Assembly (NCBI RefSeq): GCF_009669325.1
Contig: NZ_SZWE01000001.1
Span: forward strand, 992,402 to 1,056,401
Direction: 5' to 3'
From: Roseovarius bejariae
Lineage (GTDB): Bacteria > Pseudomonadota > Alphaproteobacteria > Rhodobacterales > Rhodobacteraceae
DNA: 64,000 nucleotides
Positions within the stretch are counted from its first letter, which is position 1. Every line of letters starts with the position of its first letter. The notes under the pieces were generated by a model that did not search any database, was not told where the DNA came from, and saw only the letters and a program-made list of their open reading frames with translations. Made by a program: the position numbers and the translations under genes. Of this stretch, positions 1-7,435 are shown one piece after another.

Positions 1-1443
1 ACCACCGGCAAATTCACCGGACGGTCGCCCAAGGATAAACACGTCGTCAAGACAGACAGCGTTGCCGATACCATTTGGTGGGAAAATAACGCCGAGATGT
101 CGCCCGAAGGCTTCGATGCGCTCTATGACGACATGGTCGCCCATATGCAGGGTGGCAAGTATTACGTTCAGGATCTTGTCGGCGGCGCAGACCCGGCTCA
201 TTCGATCAATGTTCGCATGGTGACAGAACTGGCATGGCACGGGTTGTTCATCCGTCACCTCCTTCGCCGCCCCGAGCGCGAGGCCCTCGAAAACTTCACC
301 GCCGATTTCACCGTTATCAACTGCCCCAGCTTCCAGGCCGACCCGGCCAAGCACGGCTGCCGGACCGAAACGGTGATCGCGCTGAACTTCGATCGCAAGA
401 TCATCCTGATCGGCGGCACCGAATACGCGGGCGAGAACAAGAAATCAGTCTTTACCTTGCTCAACTATCTCCTGCCCGAAAAAGGCGTTATGCCGATGCA
501 CTGCTCGGCCAACCATGCCGACGGCAACCCGGTGGACACCGCCGTGTTCTTTGGCCTCTCGGGCACCGGCAAAACCACCCTGTCTGCTGATCCCGCACGC
601 ACCCTGATTGGCGACGACGAACACGGCTGGTCCGATCGCGGCACCTTCAACTTCGAAGGCGGCTGCTATGCCAAGACCATCAACCTCAACCCCGAGGCCG
701 AGCCGGAAATCTATGCGACCACGACCAAGTTCGGCACCGTGATCGAAAACATGGTCTTCGACGAAGAAACGCTGGAGCTGGATTTCGAGGACGACTCGCT
801 CACGGCCAACATGCGCTGCGCATATCCGCTGGAGTACATCTCGAACGCGTCGGAAACGGCACTTGGCGGCCATCCCAAGAACGTCATCATGCTGACTTGC
901 GATGCCTTCGGCGTTCTTCCCCCGATTGCGCGGCTGACCCCGGCACAGGCGATGTATCACTTCCTCTCGGGCTTCACCTCGAAGGTGGCAGGCACCGAGC
1001 GCGGCGTCACCGAACCCGAGCCCACCTTCTCGACCTGCTTTGGCGCCCCCTTCATGCCGCGCCGCCCCGAGGCTTACGGGAACCTGCTGCGCGACAAGAT
1101 CGCCAAACACGGCGCGACCTGCTGGCTGGTCAACACCGGCTGGACCGGCGGCGCCTATGGCACCGGCTCGCGGATGCCGATCAAGGCGACCCGCGCACTG
1201 CTGACCGCCGCGCTTGACGGATCGCTCAACGAAGTCGAATTCCGCAAGGACCCGAACTTTGGCTTTGACGTGCCGGTGGAAGCCCCGGGCGTGGCCGAGG
1301 TTCTGCTTGACCCGCGCCGCACATGGGACGACCCCGAAGCCTATGACGCACAGGCCGAGAAGCTGGTGAAGATGTTTGCCGATAACTTCGCACAATACGT
1401 GCCTTATATCGACGATGACGTGAAAGCTGCCGCTCTTGGTTAA
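1..1443 (+). CDS. pckA: Phosphoenolpyruvate carboxykinase (ATP), 5'-truncated by the window edge
   Basis: Converts oxaloacetate and ATP to phosphoenolpyruvate, CO2 and ADP in the cytosol, the entry to gluconeogenesis from C4 acids. The frame is open from base 1 and begins with [12 protein letters not shown], the conserved early PckA motif, so only the N-terminal part is missing. The first internal ATG is at 97 but is not a plausible start. The PckA-specific P-loop GLSGTGKTT lies near 553-579 and is followed by LIGDDEHGW, the metal-binding kinase-2 region. It ends at a TAA just before a strong terminator. The neighbour converges on it, so it is the last or only gene of its unit. Confidence 0.97.
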   Translation, partial: TTGKFTGRSPKDKHVVKTDSVADTIWWENNAEMSPEGFDALYDDMVAHMQGGKYYVQDLVGGADPAHSINVRMVTELAWHGLFIRHLLRRPEREALENFTADFTVINCPSFQADPAKHGCRTETVIALNFDRKIILIGGTEYAGENKKSVFTLLNYLLPEKGVMPMHCSANHADGNPVDTAVFFGLSGTGKTTLSADPARTLIGDDEHGWSDRGTFNFEGGCYAKTINLNPEAEPEIYATTTKFGTVIENMVFDEETLELDFEDDSLTANMRCAYPLEYISNASETALGGHPKNVIMLTCDAFGVLPPIARLTPAQAMYHFLSGFTSKVAGTERGVTEPEPTFSTCFGAPFMPRRPEAYGNLLRDKIAKHGATCWLVNTGWTGGAYGTGSRMPIKATRALLTAALDGSLNEVEFRKDPNFGFDVPVEAPGVAEVLLDPRRTWDDPEAYDAQAEKLVKMFADNFAQYVPYIDDDVKAAALG

Positions 1444-1468
1444 TCCTTGCGACAATGCAGTTCGATTA

Positions 1469-1496
1469 CGCCCCGTCTAAAATGACGGGGCGTTTT
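1469..1496 (+). terminator. Intrinsic terminator of pckA
   Basis: Nine-base-pair G+C-rich stem, CGCCCCGTC at 1469-1477 pairing with GACGGGGCG at 1484-1492, six-base loop, then TTTT. It lies between pckA and the convergent cdhR-like gene. Confidence 0.9.
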
Positions 1497-1500
1497 CATT

Positions 1501-2454
1501 TCAGGTCCTTGCCTTGCGCCGCAATTGCGAAGGTGATGCACCATATTGTCTCCGCATGGCGCGGGCCAAAGCCCCGGGGTTTTCATAGCCACAGCGCAGG
1601 GCGATTTCGGAAACTGGTAACCTGCCTCCCTCCAACAACTTGCGCGCTGCTGAGAGGCGCAGGTGCCGGTAAACTGTACCGGGTGGCGCGCCCAGTATTG
1701 CACGGCACCGCCGGTCCAGGGTTCGCGGCTGACAGGACAAAGCCTTGGCCAGGGATGCAAGGCCAAGGGGCATTTCAACCGTATCCCGCATCAGCGTCAG
1801 GGCACGCTGCACCAGCGGATCATCCTCTTCTCGCATATCATCAGCACGCAATGGCGGATCGCCATGCAAGAACAAGGCCTCAACGTCCAGACGGGCGGAA
1901 ATACCGAGTGTATCGGCGATCAAATCCAACGTCAGATCAAGCGCCGACATAGCACCGGCACAGGTCCAGTATGGGCCATCGCGCATAAACCGCGCGCGCG
2001 CCACCTCGATATCCAGGAAACGTTCGGTAAAGCCCTCAAGCAAGTCCCAGTGCACCGTCGCTCGCCGCCCCTGAAGCAATCCGGCCGATGCCATTAGCCA
2101 AGGCCCGGCGTCAAGGCCAACCACGACATCTGCTTTACGCGCTGCATCCCGCAACATGCGCCGGGTCGCAGCGGTGTCATGGTTGTCGTGGTCGTAACTG
2201 GCCACGACGAAAAGAAAGTCCACCTTCGGCAACTCCGCAAGCGCGATATGCGGCAAAACCTCGATCCCGCTTGACGACCGACTGGGCAGGCCGGTGGGCG
2301 TCAGAATTTGCCACGTAAACCCCTCTTTCCCGGTCAGGGTATTGGATGCACGCAGAGGTTCGAGGCAATTCGCCAAACACAGGTTGGAAAACTTGTCGAA
2401 CAAGAGCAAGCCGATGTGACACGACGCAGATGGATTTTTTGACCATTCTTGCAT
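1501..2454 (-). CDS. cdhR: GlxA/CdhR-type AraC-family transcriptional regulator
   Basis: Likely activator of the divergent carnitine operon. The 317-residue protein has an N-terminal DJ-1/PfpI-like (class I glutamine amidotransferase-like) domain, about residues 10-180, starting CHIGLLLFDKFSN. A C-terminal AraC double helix-turn-helix follows, about 215-315, with the typical SEIALRCGYENPGALARAMRR segment. This is the layout of CdhR and GbdR, which control carnitine and glycine-betaine catabolism in Pseudomonas. Its position, divergent from the dehydrocarnitine-cleavage gene with a 75-bp shared promoter region, supports the same role. The symbol rests on architecture and neighbours; a general GlxA-type regulator is the alternative. 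Confidence 0.8.
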   Translation of the reverse strand: MQEWSKNPSASCHIGLLLFDKFSNLCLANCLEPLRASNTLTGKEGFTWQILTPTGLPSRSSSGIEVLPHIALAELPKVDFLFVVASYDHDNHDTAATRRMLRDAARKADVVVGLDAGPWLMASAGLLQGRRATVHWDLLEGFTERFLDIEVARARFMRDGPYWTCAGAMSALDLTLDLIADTLGISARLDVEALFLHGDPPLRADDMREEDDPLVQRALTLMRDTVEMPLGLASLAKALSCQPRTLDRRCRAILGAPPGTVYRHLRLSAARKLLEGGRLPVSEIALRCGYENPGALARAMRRQYGASPSQLRRKART

Positions 2455-2529
2455 GATAATTGTCTATTACTGCAACATTATATGCGTGACCAGCAGGCAA
2501 TCTGGGGTCAACTAATTTAGGAGGATGCC
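2455..2529. promoter_or_regulatory. Divergent promoter region, cdhR / carnitine operon
   Basis: 75-bp A+T-richer gap between the divergent regulator and BKACE genes. It must hold both promoters and presumably the regulator's operator. A strong Shine-Dalgarno, TTAGGAGG (2518-2525), precedes the BKACE ATG at 2530. I could not pick out an unambiguous operator repeat. Confidence 0.5.
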
Positions 2530-3438
2530 ATGCCGCTTGCCATGAACCGAGAGGTCTTCATCACCTGTGCCGTTACCGGGTCGGGCGGAACGCAGGACAA
2601 AAGCCCCCATGTGCCACGCAGCCCCGCACAGATTGCCGAGAGTGCCATTGCAGCGGCCAAAGCCGGGGCCTCCGTTGTGCATTGCCATGTGCGCGACCCC
2701 GAAACCGGGGCTCCCTCACGCGACAAGGGACTGTTTCGGGAGGTGACCGACCGTATCCGTGAAAGCGAAACGGATGTCGTCTTGAACCTGACGGCCGGCA
2801 TGGGGGGCGACATCGTGTATGGCGGGGTGGAAACACCTTTGCCGCCGGTGGAAGGCACGGACATGATCGGAGCTACCGAGCGTGTTGCGCATGTTGCAGA
2901 CTGCCGCCCGGAGATTTGCACACTGGACTGCGGCACGATGAATTTTGCCGAAGCCGATTACGTCATGACCAACACCCCCGGTATGCTTCAGGCCATGGGC
3001 AAGATGATGACCGATCTGGGCGTGAAACCCGAGATCGAGGCCTTCGATACGGGCCATTTATGGTATGCGAAACAACTGGTTAAGGATGGCATCCTTGAAC
3101 CGGACGCTTTGGTGCAGCTTTGCATGGGCGTACCTTGGGGGGCGCCCGATGACCTCAATACCTTCATGGCCATGGTCAACAATATCCCCGAGGATTGGAC
3201 CTTCAGCGCCTTCGCCCTTGGCCGCAACCAGATGCCCTATGTCGCGGCCAGTGTTCTGGCCGGGGGCAACGTACGTGTGGGCTTGGAAGACAACCTGATG
3301 CTCGACAAAGGCGTGCTGGCAGAAAACTGGCAATTGGTGGAACGCGCCGTGGGCATCGTCGAGAACCTCGGGGCGCGGGTCATTGGGCCGGAAGAGGTGC
3401 GCAAAAAGCTGCGCCTGACCAAGCAGGCCCCGGTATGA
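2530..3438 (+). CDS. cdhC: Beta-keto acid cleavage enzyme (BKACE, DUF849), probable 3-dehydrocarnitine cleavage enzyme
   Basis: BKACE enzymes cleave a beta-keto acid with acetyl-CoA to give acetoacetate and a new CoA thioester. Here the expected reaction is 3-dehydrocarnitine + acetyl-CoA to betainyl-CoA + acetoacetate. The 302-residue protein shows the family's zinc site: His51 and His53 in VVHCHVRD and Glu253 in VRVGLEDN. The adjacent carnitine dehydrogenase-thioesterase, whose substrate and product flank this step, makes the substrate assignment strong, although BKACE specificity cannot be read reliably from sequence alone. It is first in the operon, behind a good ribosome-binding site. 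Its stop overlaps a possible small gene at 3435. Confidence 0.88.
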   Translation: MPLAMNREVFITCAVTGSGGTQDKSPHVPRSPAQIAESAIAAAKAGASVVHCHVRDPETGAPSRDKGLFREVTDRIRESETDVVLNLTAGMGGDIVYGGVETPLPPVEGTDMIGATERVAHVADCRPEICTLDCGTMNFAEADYVMTNTPGMLQAMGKMMTDLGVKPEIEAFDTGHLWYAKQLVKDGILEPDALVQLCMGVPWGAPDDLNTFMAMVNNIPEDWTFSAFALGRNQMPYVAASVLAGGNVRVGLEDNLMLDKGVLAENWQLVERAVGIVENLGARVIGPEEVRKKLRLTKQAPV

Positions 3439-3515
3439 AAATCACCCCCAAAATCCATGCCGGTGAAACGCCGGTATTTTGTCGGTATCGCGTCGGTGGA
3501 TCGGAGCCGCGGTAA
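3435..3515 (+). CDS. Candidate 26-residue small ORF, translationally linked at both ends
   Basis: ATG at 3435 overlaps the BKACE stop (ATGA) and the TAA at 3513-3515 overlaps the SDR ATG (TAATG). The frame therefore bridges the two genes exactly. The product begins MKITPKIHAGETPVF and resembles nothing I recognise. Against it: no Shine-Dalgarno of its own beyond coupling, and its 3' half coincides with a 17-base motif (3481-3497) found again at 62857-62873. It may therefore be a re-initiation bridge or chance rather than a functional peptide. Confidence 0.3.
   Translation: MKITPKIHAGETPVFCRYRVGGSEPR
3481..3497 (+). repeat. 17-base motif shared with 62857-62873
   Basis: GTCGGTATCGCGTCGGT occurs here between BKACE and the SDR and again, identical, downstream of the gamma-glutamyltransferase-like gene. 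It contains two copies of GTCGGT. Its function is unknown. Confidence 0.6.
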
Positions 3516-4279
3516 TGGAAGGGCAACGCGTCCTGATTACCGGCGGCGGGTCGGGCATCGGCCTGCGATTGGCCGAGCGGTTTTCCGAGGCGGGTGCCCG
3601 CGTCGCGCTATGTGATGCGGACGCGGCGGCAATCGCCCGTCTGGAGGCGAGCCATCCCGCGATTGTTGCCGCCCATGCGGATGTCACAAACGAGACCGAG
3701 ATGGCCGCCTTCCTTGCCAATGTCGAGGCGCAATGGGGCGGGGTCGATGTGGTCTGCGCCAATGCGGGCACCGGCGGGCCAGCGGGCCGGATCGAGGACT
3801 TGAACTATGACGCGTGGCAAACCTGTATCGGGGTGAACCTGAATGGTGCGTTCCTGACCTGCCGGTGGGCGGCGCGTCTGATGCGGGCGCAGGGCGCGGG
3901 GCTGATCCTGCTCACCTCGTCCACTTCGGGCCTTCACGGGGTGCCGTACCGCGCGCCTTATGTCGCCGCGAAATGGGGATTGATTGGCTTGACCAAAACG
4001 CTGGCGATGGAGCTGGGCCCGGCGGGTGTGCGCGTCAACGCCATTGCCCCCGGCGCCGTGGAAGGCGAACGGATGGAGCGCGTCGTGGAGATGGAAGCCA
4101 AGGCAAGCGGCAAGACGGAGGAAGAAGTGCGTGGGATATATGCCAAGGGCAGCAGTCTGCGCACATGGGTCAGCGCCGATGATCTGGCCGACATGGCGCT
4201 GTTTTTGGCCTCGCCCGCCGCTTCGAAAGTCAGCGGTCAGGTTCTGGCCGTGGATGGCCATACGGAGAGCATGGTGTGA
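3515..4279 (+). CDS. SDR-family oxidoreductase of the carnitine operon
   Basis: Classical short-chain dehydrogenase, 254 residues from the ATG at 3515, which has GGAG upstream. A TTG in the same frame at 3479 is less likely. It has the cofactor motif TGGGSGIG near residue 10, the NAG motif, the catalytic YVAAK pair (Tyr, Lys) and the C-terminal VSGQVLAVDGH typical of FabG/3-hydroxybutyrate-dehydrogenase relatives. Substrate unknown. Lying in a carnitine pathway that releases acetoacetate, it could reduce acetoacetate or act on a carnitine relative; that is inference only. Its stop overlaps the next gene (GTGA). Confidence 0.85.
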   Translation: MEGQRVLITGGGSGIGLRLAERFSEAGARVALCDADAAAIARLEASHPAIVAAHADVTNETEMAAFLANVEAQWGGVDVVCANAGTGGPAGRIEDLNYDAWQTCIGVNLNGAFLTCRWAARLMRAQGAGLILLTSSTSGLHGVPYRAPYVAAKWGLIGLTKTLAMELGPAGVRVNAIAPGAVEGERMERVVEMEAKASGKTEEEVRGIYAKGSSLRTWVSADDLADMALFLASPAASKVSGQVLAVDGHTESMV

Positions 4280-4815
4280 TTGGGGCCGGGGTGCTTGGCA
4301 GGCGCATGCGCGCCTTTCTCGCGAGGAGCGTAGCGATAAGTGCGCTTTTGGCCGTGGCCGGGTGTATGGCCCCGCCTGCCCCGGGTTATCGCGACACCAC
4401 ACAGCCGCTTTCAATCACTACCCGCGCCGCCCCGGATCTTTGGCAAGGGACGTGGCACCTGCGGGCGGCGACGCCGGGCGACGGCGAGGCACATCAATTC
4501 GAGTTTGACGCGGGGCGGATCACGCCCGACTGCGCCCCGGATTGCGGCACGGGTTGGATGGTCACGCCCATTGGCGCAAACCGCTGGCAGTTGACCACTA
4601 GCCAAGGCCAGACCCGCGAGCTGTGGCTGATCTGGATCGACGATAGCAGGCGGACGGCGGCCTTTGGAGAACCTGACGGCGGCTATGCTTGGGTCCTTGA
4701 CCGCAGTGCCAGCGGTGGCGCGGACCGCATCCAAGCGGCGCGCGAGATTTTGGACTTCAACGGATACGACGCGGGCCAGATCGCCCTGCGCCAAGACAAA
4801 AAGGACGCATCATGA
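4276..4815 (+). CDS. Lipocalin-like outer-membrane lipoprotein
   Basis: Predicted lipoprotein of about 179 residues. A hydrophobic N-terminus ends in the lipobox LAVAGC, so Cys is the expected lipidation site. The body has a WQGTWHLRAA start and a closing pattern of aromatic strand (YAWVLDRSAS) then helix (REILDFNGYD), as in Blc-type bacterial lipocalins. GTG at 4276 overlaps the SDR stop; ATG at 4306 is an equally good start. A ligand-binding lipoprotein inside a catabolic operon is odd. It might bind an acylcarnitine or other lipid-linked substrate, but nothing in the sequence shows that. The downstream gene overlaps by ATGA. Confidence 0.65.
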   Translation: MIGAGVLGRRMRAFLARSVAISALLAVAGCMAPPAPGYRDTTQPLSITTRAAPDLWQGTWHLRAATPGDGEAHQFEFDAGRITPDCAPDCGTGWMVTPIGANRWQLTTSQGQTRELWLIWIDDSRRTAAFGEPDGGYAWVLDRSASGGADRIQAAREILDFNGYDAGQIALRQDKKDAS

Positions 4816-6218
4816 ACAAGATAGCAGCCATCATCGGCGGGGGTGTGATTGGCGGCGGATGGGCCGCACGTTTTTTGCTGAACGGATGGGATGTGCGGGT
4901 GTTCGACCCCGACCCGGAGGCCAAGCGCAAGATAAACGAGGTCTTGGGCAACGCACGCCGGGCATTGCCCATGCTCTACGATTGCGCCCTGCCCCAAGAG
5001 GGCAGCTTGCGCTTTTGTGACAGCATTGCCGAGGCTGTTACCGGCGCCGACTGGGTGCAGGAAAGCGTGAGCGAGCGGCTGGATTTGAAGCACAAGGTTT
5101 TTGCCGAGATTCAAGAGGCCGACGCGAGGGTACTGATCGGCTCGTCCACCAGCGGCTTCATGCCCTCGCAATTACAGGAAGGCGCGGCACGGCCCGAACG
5201 GATCATGGTCACGCATCCCTTCAACCCGGTGTACCTGATGCCACTGATCGAGGTGGTCCCCTCCCCCGCCACCGATCCCCACGCAGTCGAAGCGGCCAGT
5301 GAAATTCTCACCTCGCTTGGCCTTTACCCGCTGAAGGTCCGCAAAGAGATTGACGCCCATATCGCTGACCGTTTCCTCGAAGCCGTCTGGCGCGAGGCAC
5401 TCTGGCTGGTCAAGGATGGCATTGCAACGACCGAGGAGATCGACAACGCGATCCGCTATGGCTTCGGCCTTCGTTGGGGGCAGATGGGCCTCTTTGAGAC
5501 CTACCGCGTGGCGGGCGGTGAGGCAGGCATGCGGCATTTCATGGCGCAGTTCGGCCCGGCCCTGAAATGGCCGTGGACCAAGCTGATGGATGTACCCGAA
5601 TTCACCGACGAACTGGTGGATATGATTGCCGATCAATCCGACGCACAATCGGGGCACCTGTCGATCCGTGATCTGGAACGCAAGCGCGACGGCAACCTTG
5701 TGGCGATGATCCGGGCGCTTCGGCAACAGGGCAATGCCGCCGGGCGCTTGGTGAATGAACATCAACGAACGGTATTCGAAGTGCCTGCCCCGGCCTTGCC
5801 GCTGATCACGCAAGACAGGGTGATCCCCGTCGACTGGACGGATATGAACGGCCACATGAACGAGGGCCGCTACGGGCAGATTTTCAGCGATGCCGCCGAG
5901 GTGGTGATGGCCATGGTTGGGGCCGATGAGGAGTATGTCGCGCGCGGCATGAGCTATTTCACGGTCGAGACCACGGTGAAATATCTGGCTGAGACCCACG
6001 CCGGTGAGCGCGTGGTGGTTGAAACCGAGGTGACGGAAGGCGCGGGTAAAAAGCTGCGCTGTTTTCACACCATGAAACGCAAGAACGACGGCGAGGTCAT
6101 GGCCACCTGCGATCAGTTGATGCTGCATGTGAGCCTTGAGACCCGCCGCACCTGTGTGCCGCCCGAGGATGTGGCGGCGCGGGTGACACGACTGGCCGCT
6201 TTGAACGGGGAGGCATGA
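4812..6218 (+). CDS. cdhAB: Fused L-carnitine dehydrogenase / betainyl-CoA thioesterase
   Basis: Two enzymes in one 468-residue chain. Residues 1 to about 320 are a 3-hydroxyacyl-CoA-dehydrogenase-fold carnitine 3-dehydrogenase: Rossmann motif IIGGGVIGGGWAAR at the start and HPFNP at 135-139. It oxidises carnitine to 3-dehydrocarnitine with NAD+. Residues about 330-468 form a hotdog thioesterase with the motif DWTDMNGHMNEGRYGQ, expected to hydrolyse betainyl-CoA to glycine betaine. In Pseudomonas these are the separate genes cdhA and cdhB; fused forms are known in alphaproteobacteria. The two activities flank the BKACE reaction, so the operon closes the route carnitine to betaine. Confidence 0.92.
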   Translation: MNKIAAIIGGGVIGGGWAARFLLNGWDVRVFDPDPEAKRKINEVLGNARRALPMLYDCALPQEGSLRFCDSIAEAVTGADWVQESVSERLDLKHKVFAEIQEADARVLIGSSTSGFMPSQLQEGAARPERIMVTHPFNPVYLMPLIEVVPSPATDPHAVEAASEILTSLGLYPLKVRKEIDAHIADRFLEAVWREALWLVKDGIATTEEIDNAIRYGFGLRWGQMGLFETYRVAGGEAGMRHFMAQFGPALKWPWTKLMDVPEFTDELVDMIADQSDAQSGHLSIRDLERKRDGNLVAMIRALRQQGNAAGRLVNEHQRTVFEVPAPALPLITQDRVIPVDWTDMNGHMNEGRYGQIFSDAAEVVMAMVGADEEYVARGMSYFTVETTVKYLAETHAGERVVVETEVTEGAGKKLRCFHTMKRKNDGEVMATCDQLMLHVSLETRRTCVPPEDVAARVTRLAALNGEA

Positions 6219-6219
6219 G

Positions 6220-7380
6220 ATGCAGTTCGGACTGACCGACGAACAGGAGATGATCGTCTCAACGGTGCGGAGCTTTGTCGAGAACGAGGTTTATCCGCAT
6301 GAAGCTGAGGTGGAGCGCAGCGGCGAGGTGCCCCCCGAAGTCGCCGAGGCAATCAAGCAGAAGACGATCGACCTGGGCTTTTACGCCTGCAACTTTCCCG
6401 AAGAGGTGGGCGGCGCGGGCCTGAGCCATCTGGAATTTGCTTTGGTGGAGCGTGAGCTTGGCCGCGGGTCCATGGCGCTGACGCATTTCTTTGGACGGCC
6501 GCAAAACATCCTGATGGCCTGTGAGGGCGAACAGCGGGAACGGTATTTGTTACCGGCTGTACGTGGCGAACGGATGGATGCGCTTGCCATGACCGAGCCC
6601 GATGCGGGCTCGGACGTGCGGGGGATGAAATGCACGGCACGGCGCGAGGGCGGCGATTGGGTGCTCAATGGCACCAAGCATTTCATCTCGGGCGCGGATC
6701 ACGCCGATTTCGTGATCGTCTTCGTTGCGACGGGTGAGGATGACACCCCCAAAGGCCCGAAAAAGCGCATCACCACCTTTCTGGTGGATCGCGGCACGCC
6801 CGGGTTTACCATCCGCGAGGGGTACATGTCGGTCAGTCACCGTGGCTACAAGAACATGGTGCTGGAATTCGACGATTGTCGCCTGCCGGATGCGCAGGTT
6901 CTGGGCGAGGTGGATGGTGGTTTTGCCGTGATGAACGAGTGGCTCTACGCCACGCGGATCACCGTGGCCACGATGAGCGTGGGACGGGCGCGACGGTGTT
7001 TCGACCTGGCCCTGGCCCATGCTGCCGAGCGCAAGCAATTCGGCCAGCCCATCGGCAAGTTCCAAGGTGTGGGCTTCCAGATCGCCGATATGGTGACCGA
7101 GATCGACGCCGCCGACTGGCTGACGCTGGCCTCGGCGTGGCGACTGGATCAGGGCCTGCCCACCAACCGCGAGATCGCCTCGGCCAAGCTCTATGCAACC
7201 GAAATGCTGGCGCGCGTCACCGATGCGGCGCTGCAAATCCATGGCGGCATGGGCCTGATGGATGACCTGCCGATCGAACGCTTCTGGCGCGATGCGCGGG
7301 TCGAACGCATTTGGGACGGCACCAGCGAGATTCAACGCCATATCATCAGCCGCGAGTTGCTGCGGCCCTTGGGCGCATGA
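6220..7380 (+). CDS. Acyl-CoA dehydrogenase, probable gamma-butyrobetainyl-CoA dehydrogenase
   Basis: FAD-dependent acyl-CoA dehydrogenase of 386 residues, a normal family length. It shows the usual MTEPDAGSD flavin motif, the ERKQFGQPIGKFQ segment and QIHGGMGLMDDLPIERFWRD. In context with CaiD and a CoA ligase it probably oxidises gamma-butyrobetainyl-CoA to crotonobetainyl-CoA, as CaiA does in reverse in E. coli. Oddity: where medium-chain acyl-CoA dehydrogenases have the catalytic Glu before GTS, this protein has Asp366 (IWDGTSEIQR). Such a substitution occurs in some family branches. ATG at 6220 lies one base after the preceding stop. Confidence 0.85.
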   Translation: MQFGLTDEQEMIVSTVRSFVENEVYPHEAEVERSGEVPPEVAEAIKQKTIDLGFYACNFPEEVGGAGLSHLEFALVERELGRGSMALTHFFGRPQNILMACEGEQRERYLLPAVRGERMDALAMTEPDAGSDVRGMKCTARREGGDWVLNGTKHFISGADHADFVIVFVATGEDDTPKGPKKRITTFLVDRGTPGFTIREGYMSVSHRGYKNMVLEFDDCRLPDAQVLGEVDGGFAVMNEWLYATRITVATMSVGRARRCFDLALAHAAERKQFGQPIGKFQGVGFQIADMVTEIDAADWLTLASAWRLDQGLPTNREIASAKLYATEMLARVTDAALQIHGGMGLMDDLPIERFWRDARVERIWDGTSEIQRHIISRELLRPLGA

Positions 7381-7435
7381 GATCGAGCATGGCGAAAAGG
7401 GATTTTACGCCTCTCGACCCGCGCAGGAGGTTGGC

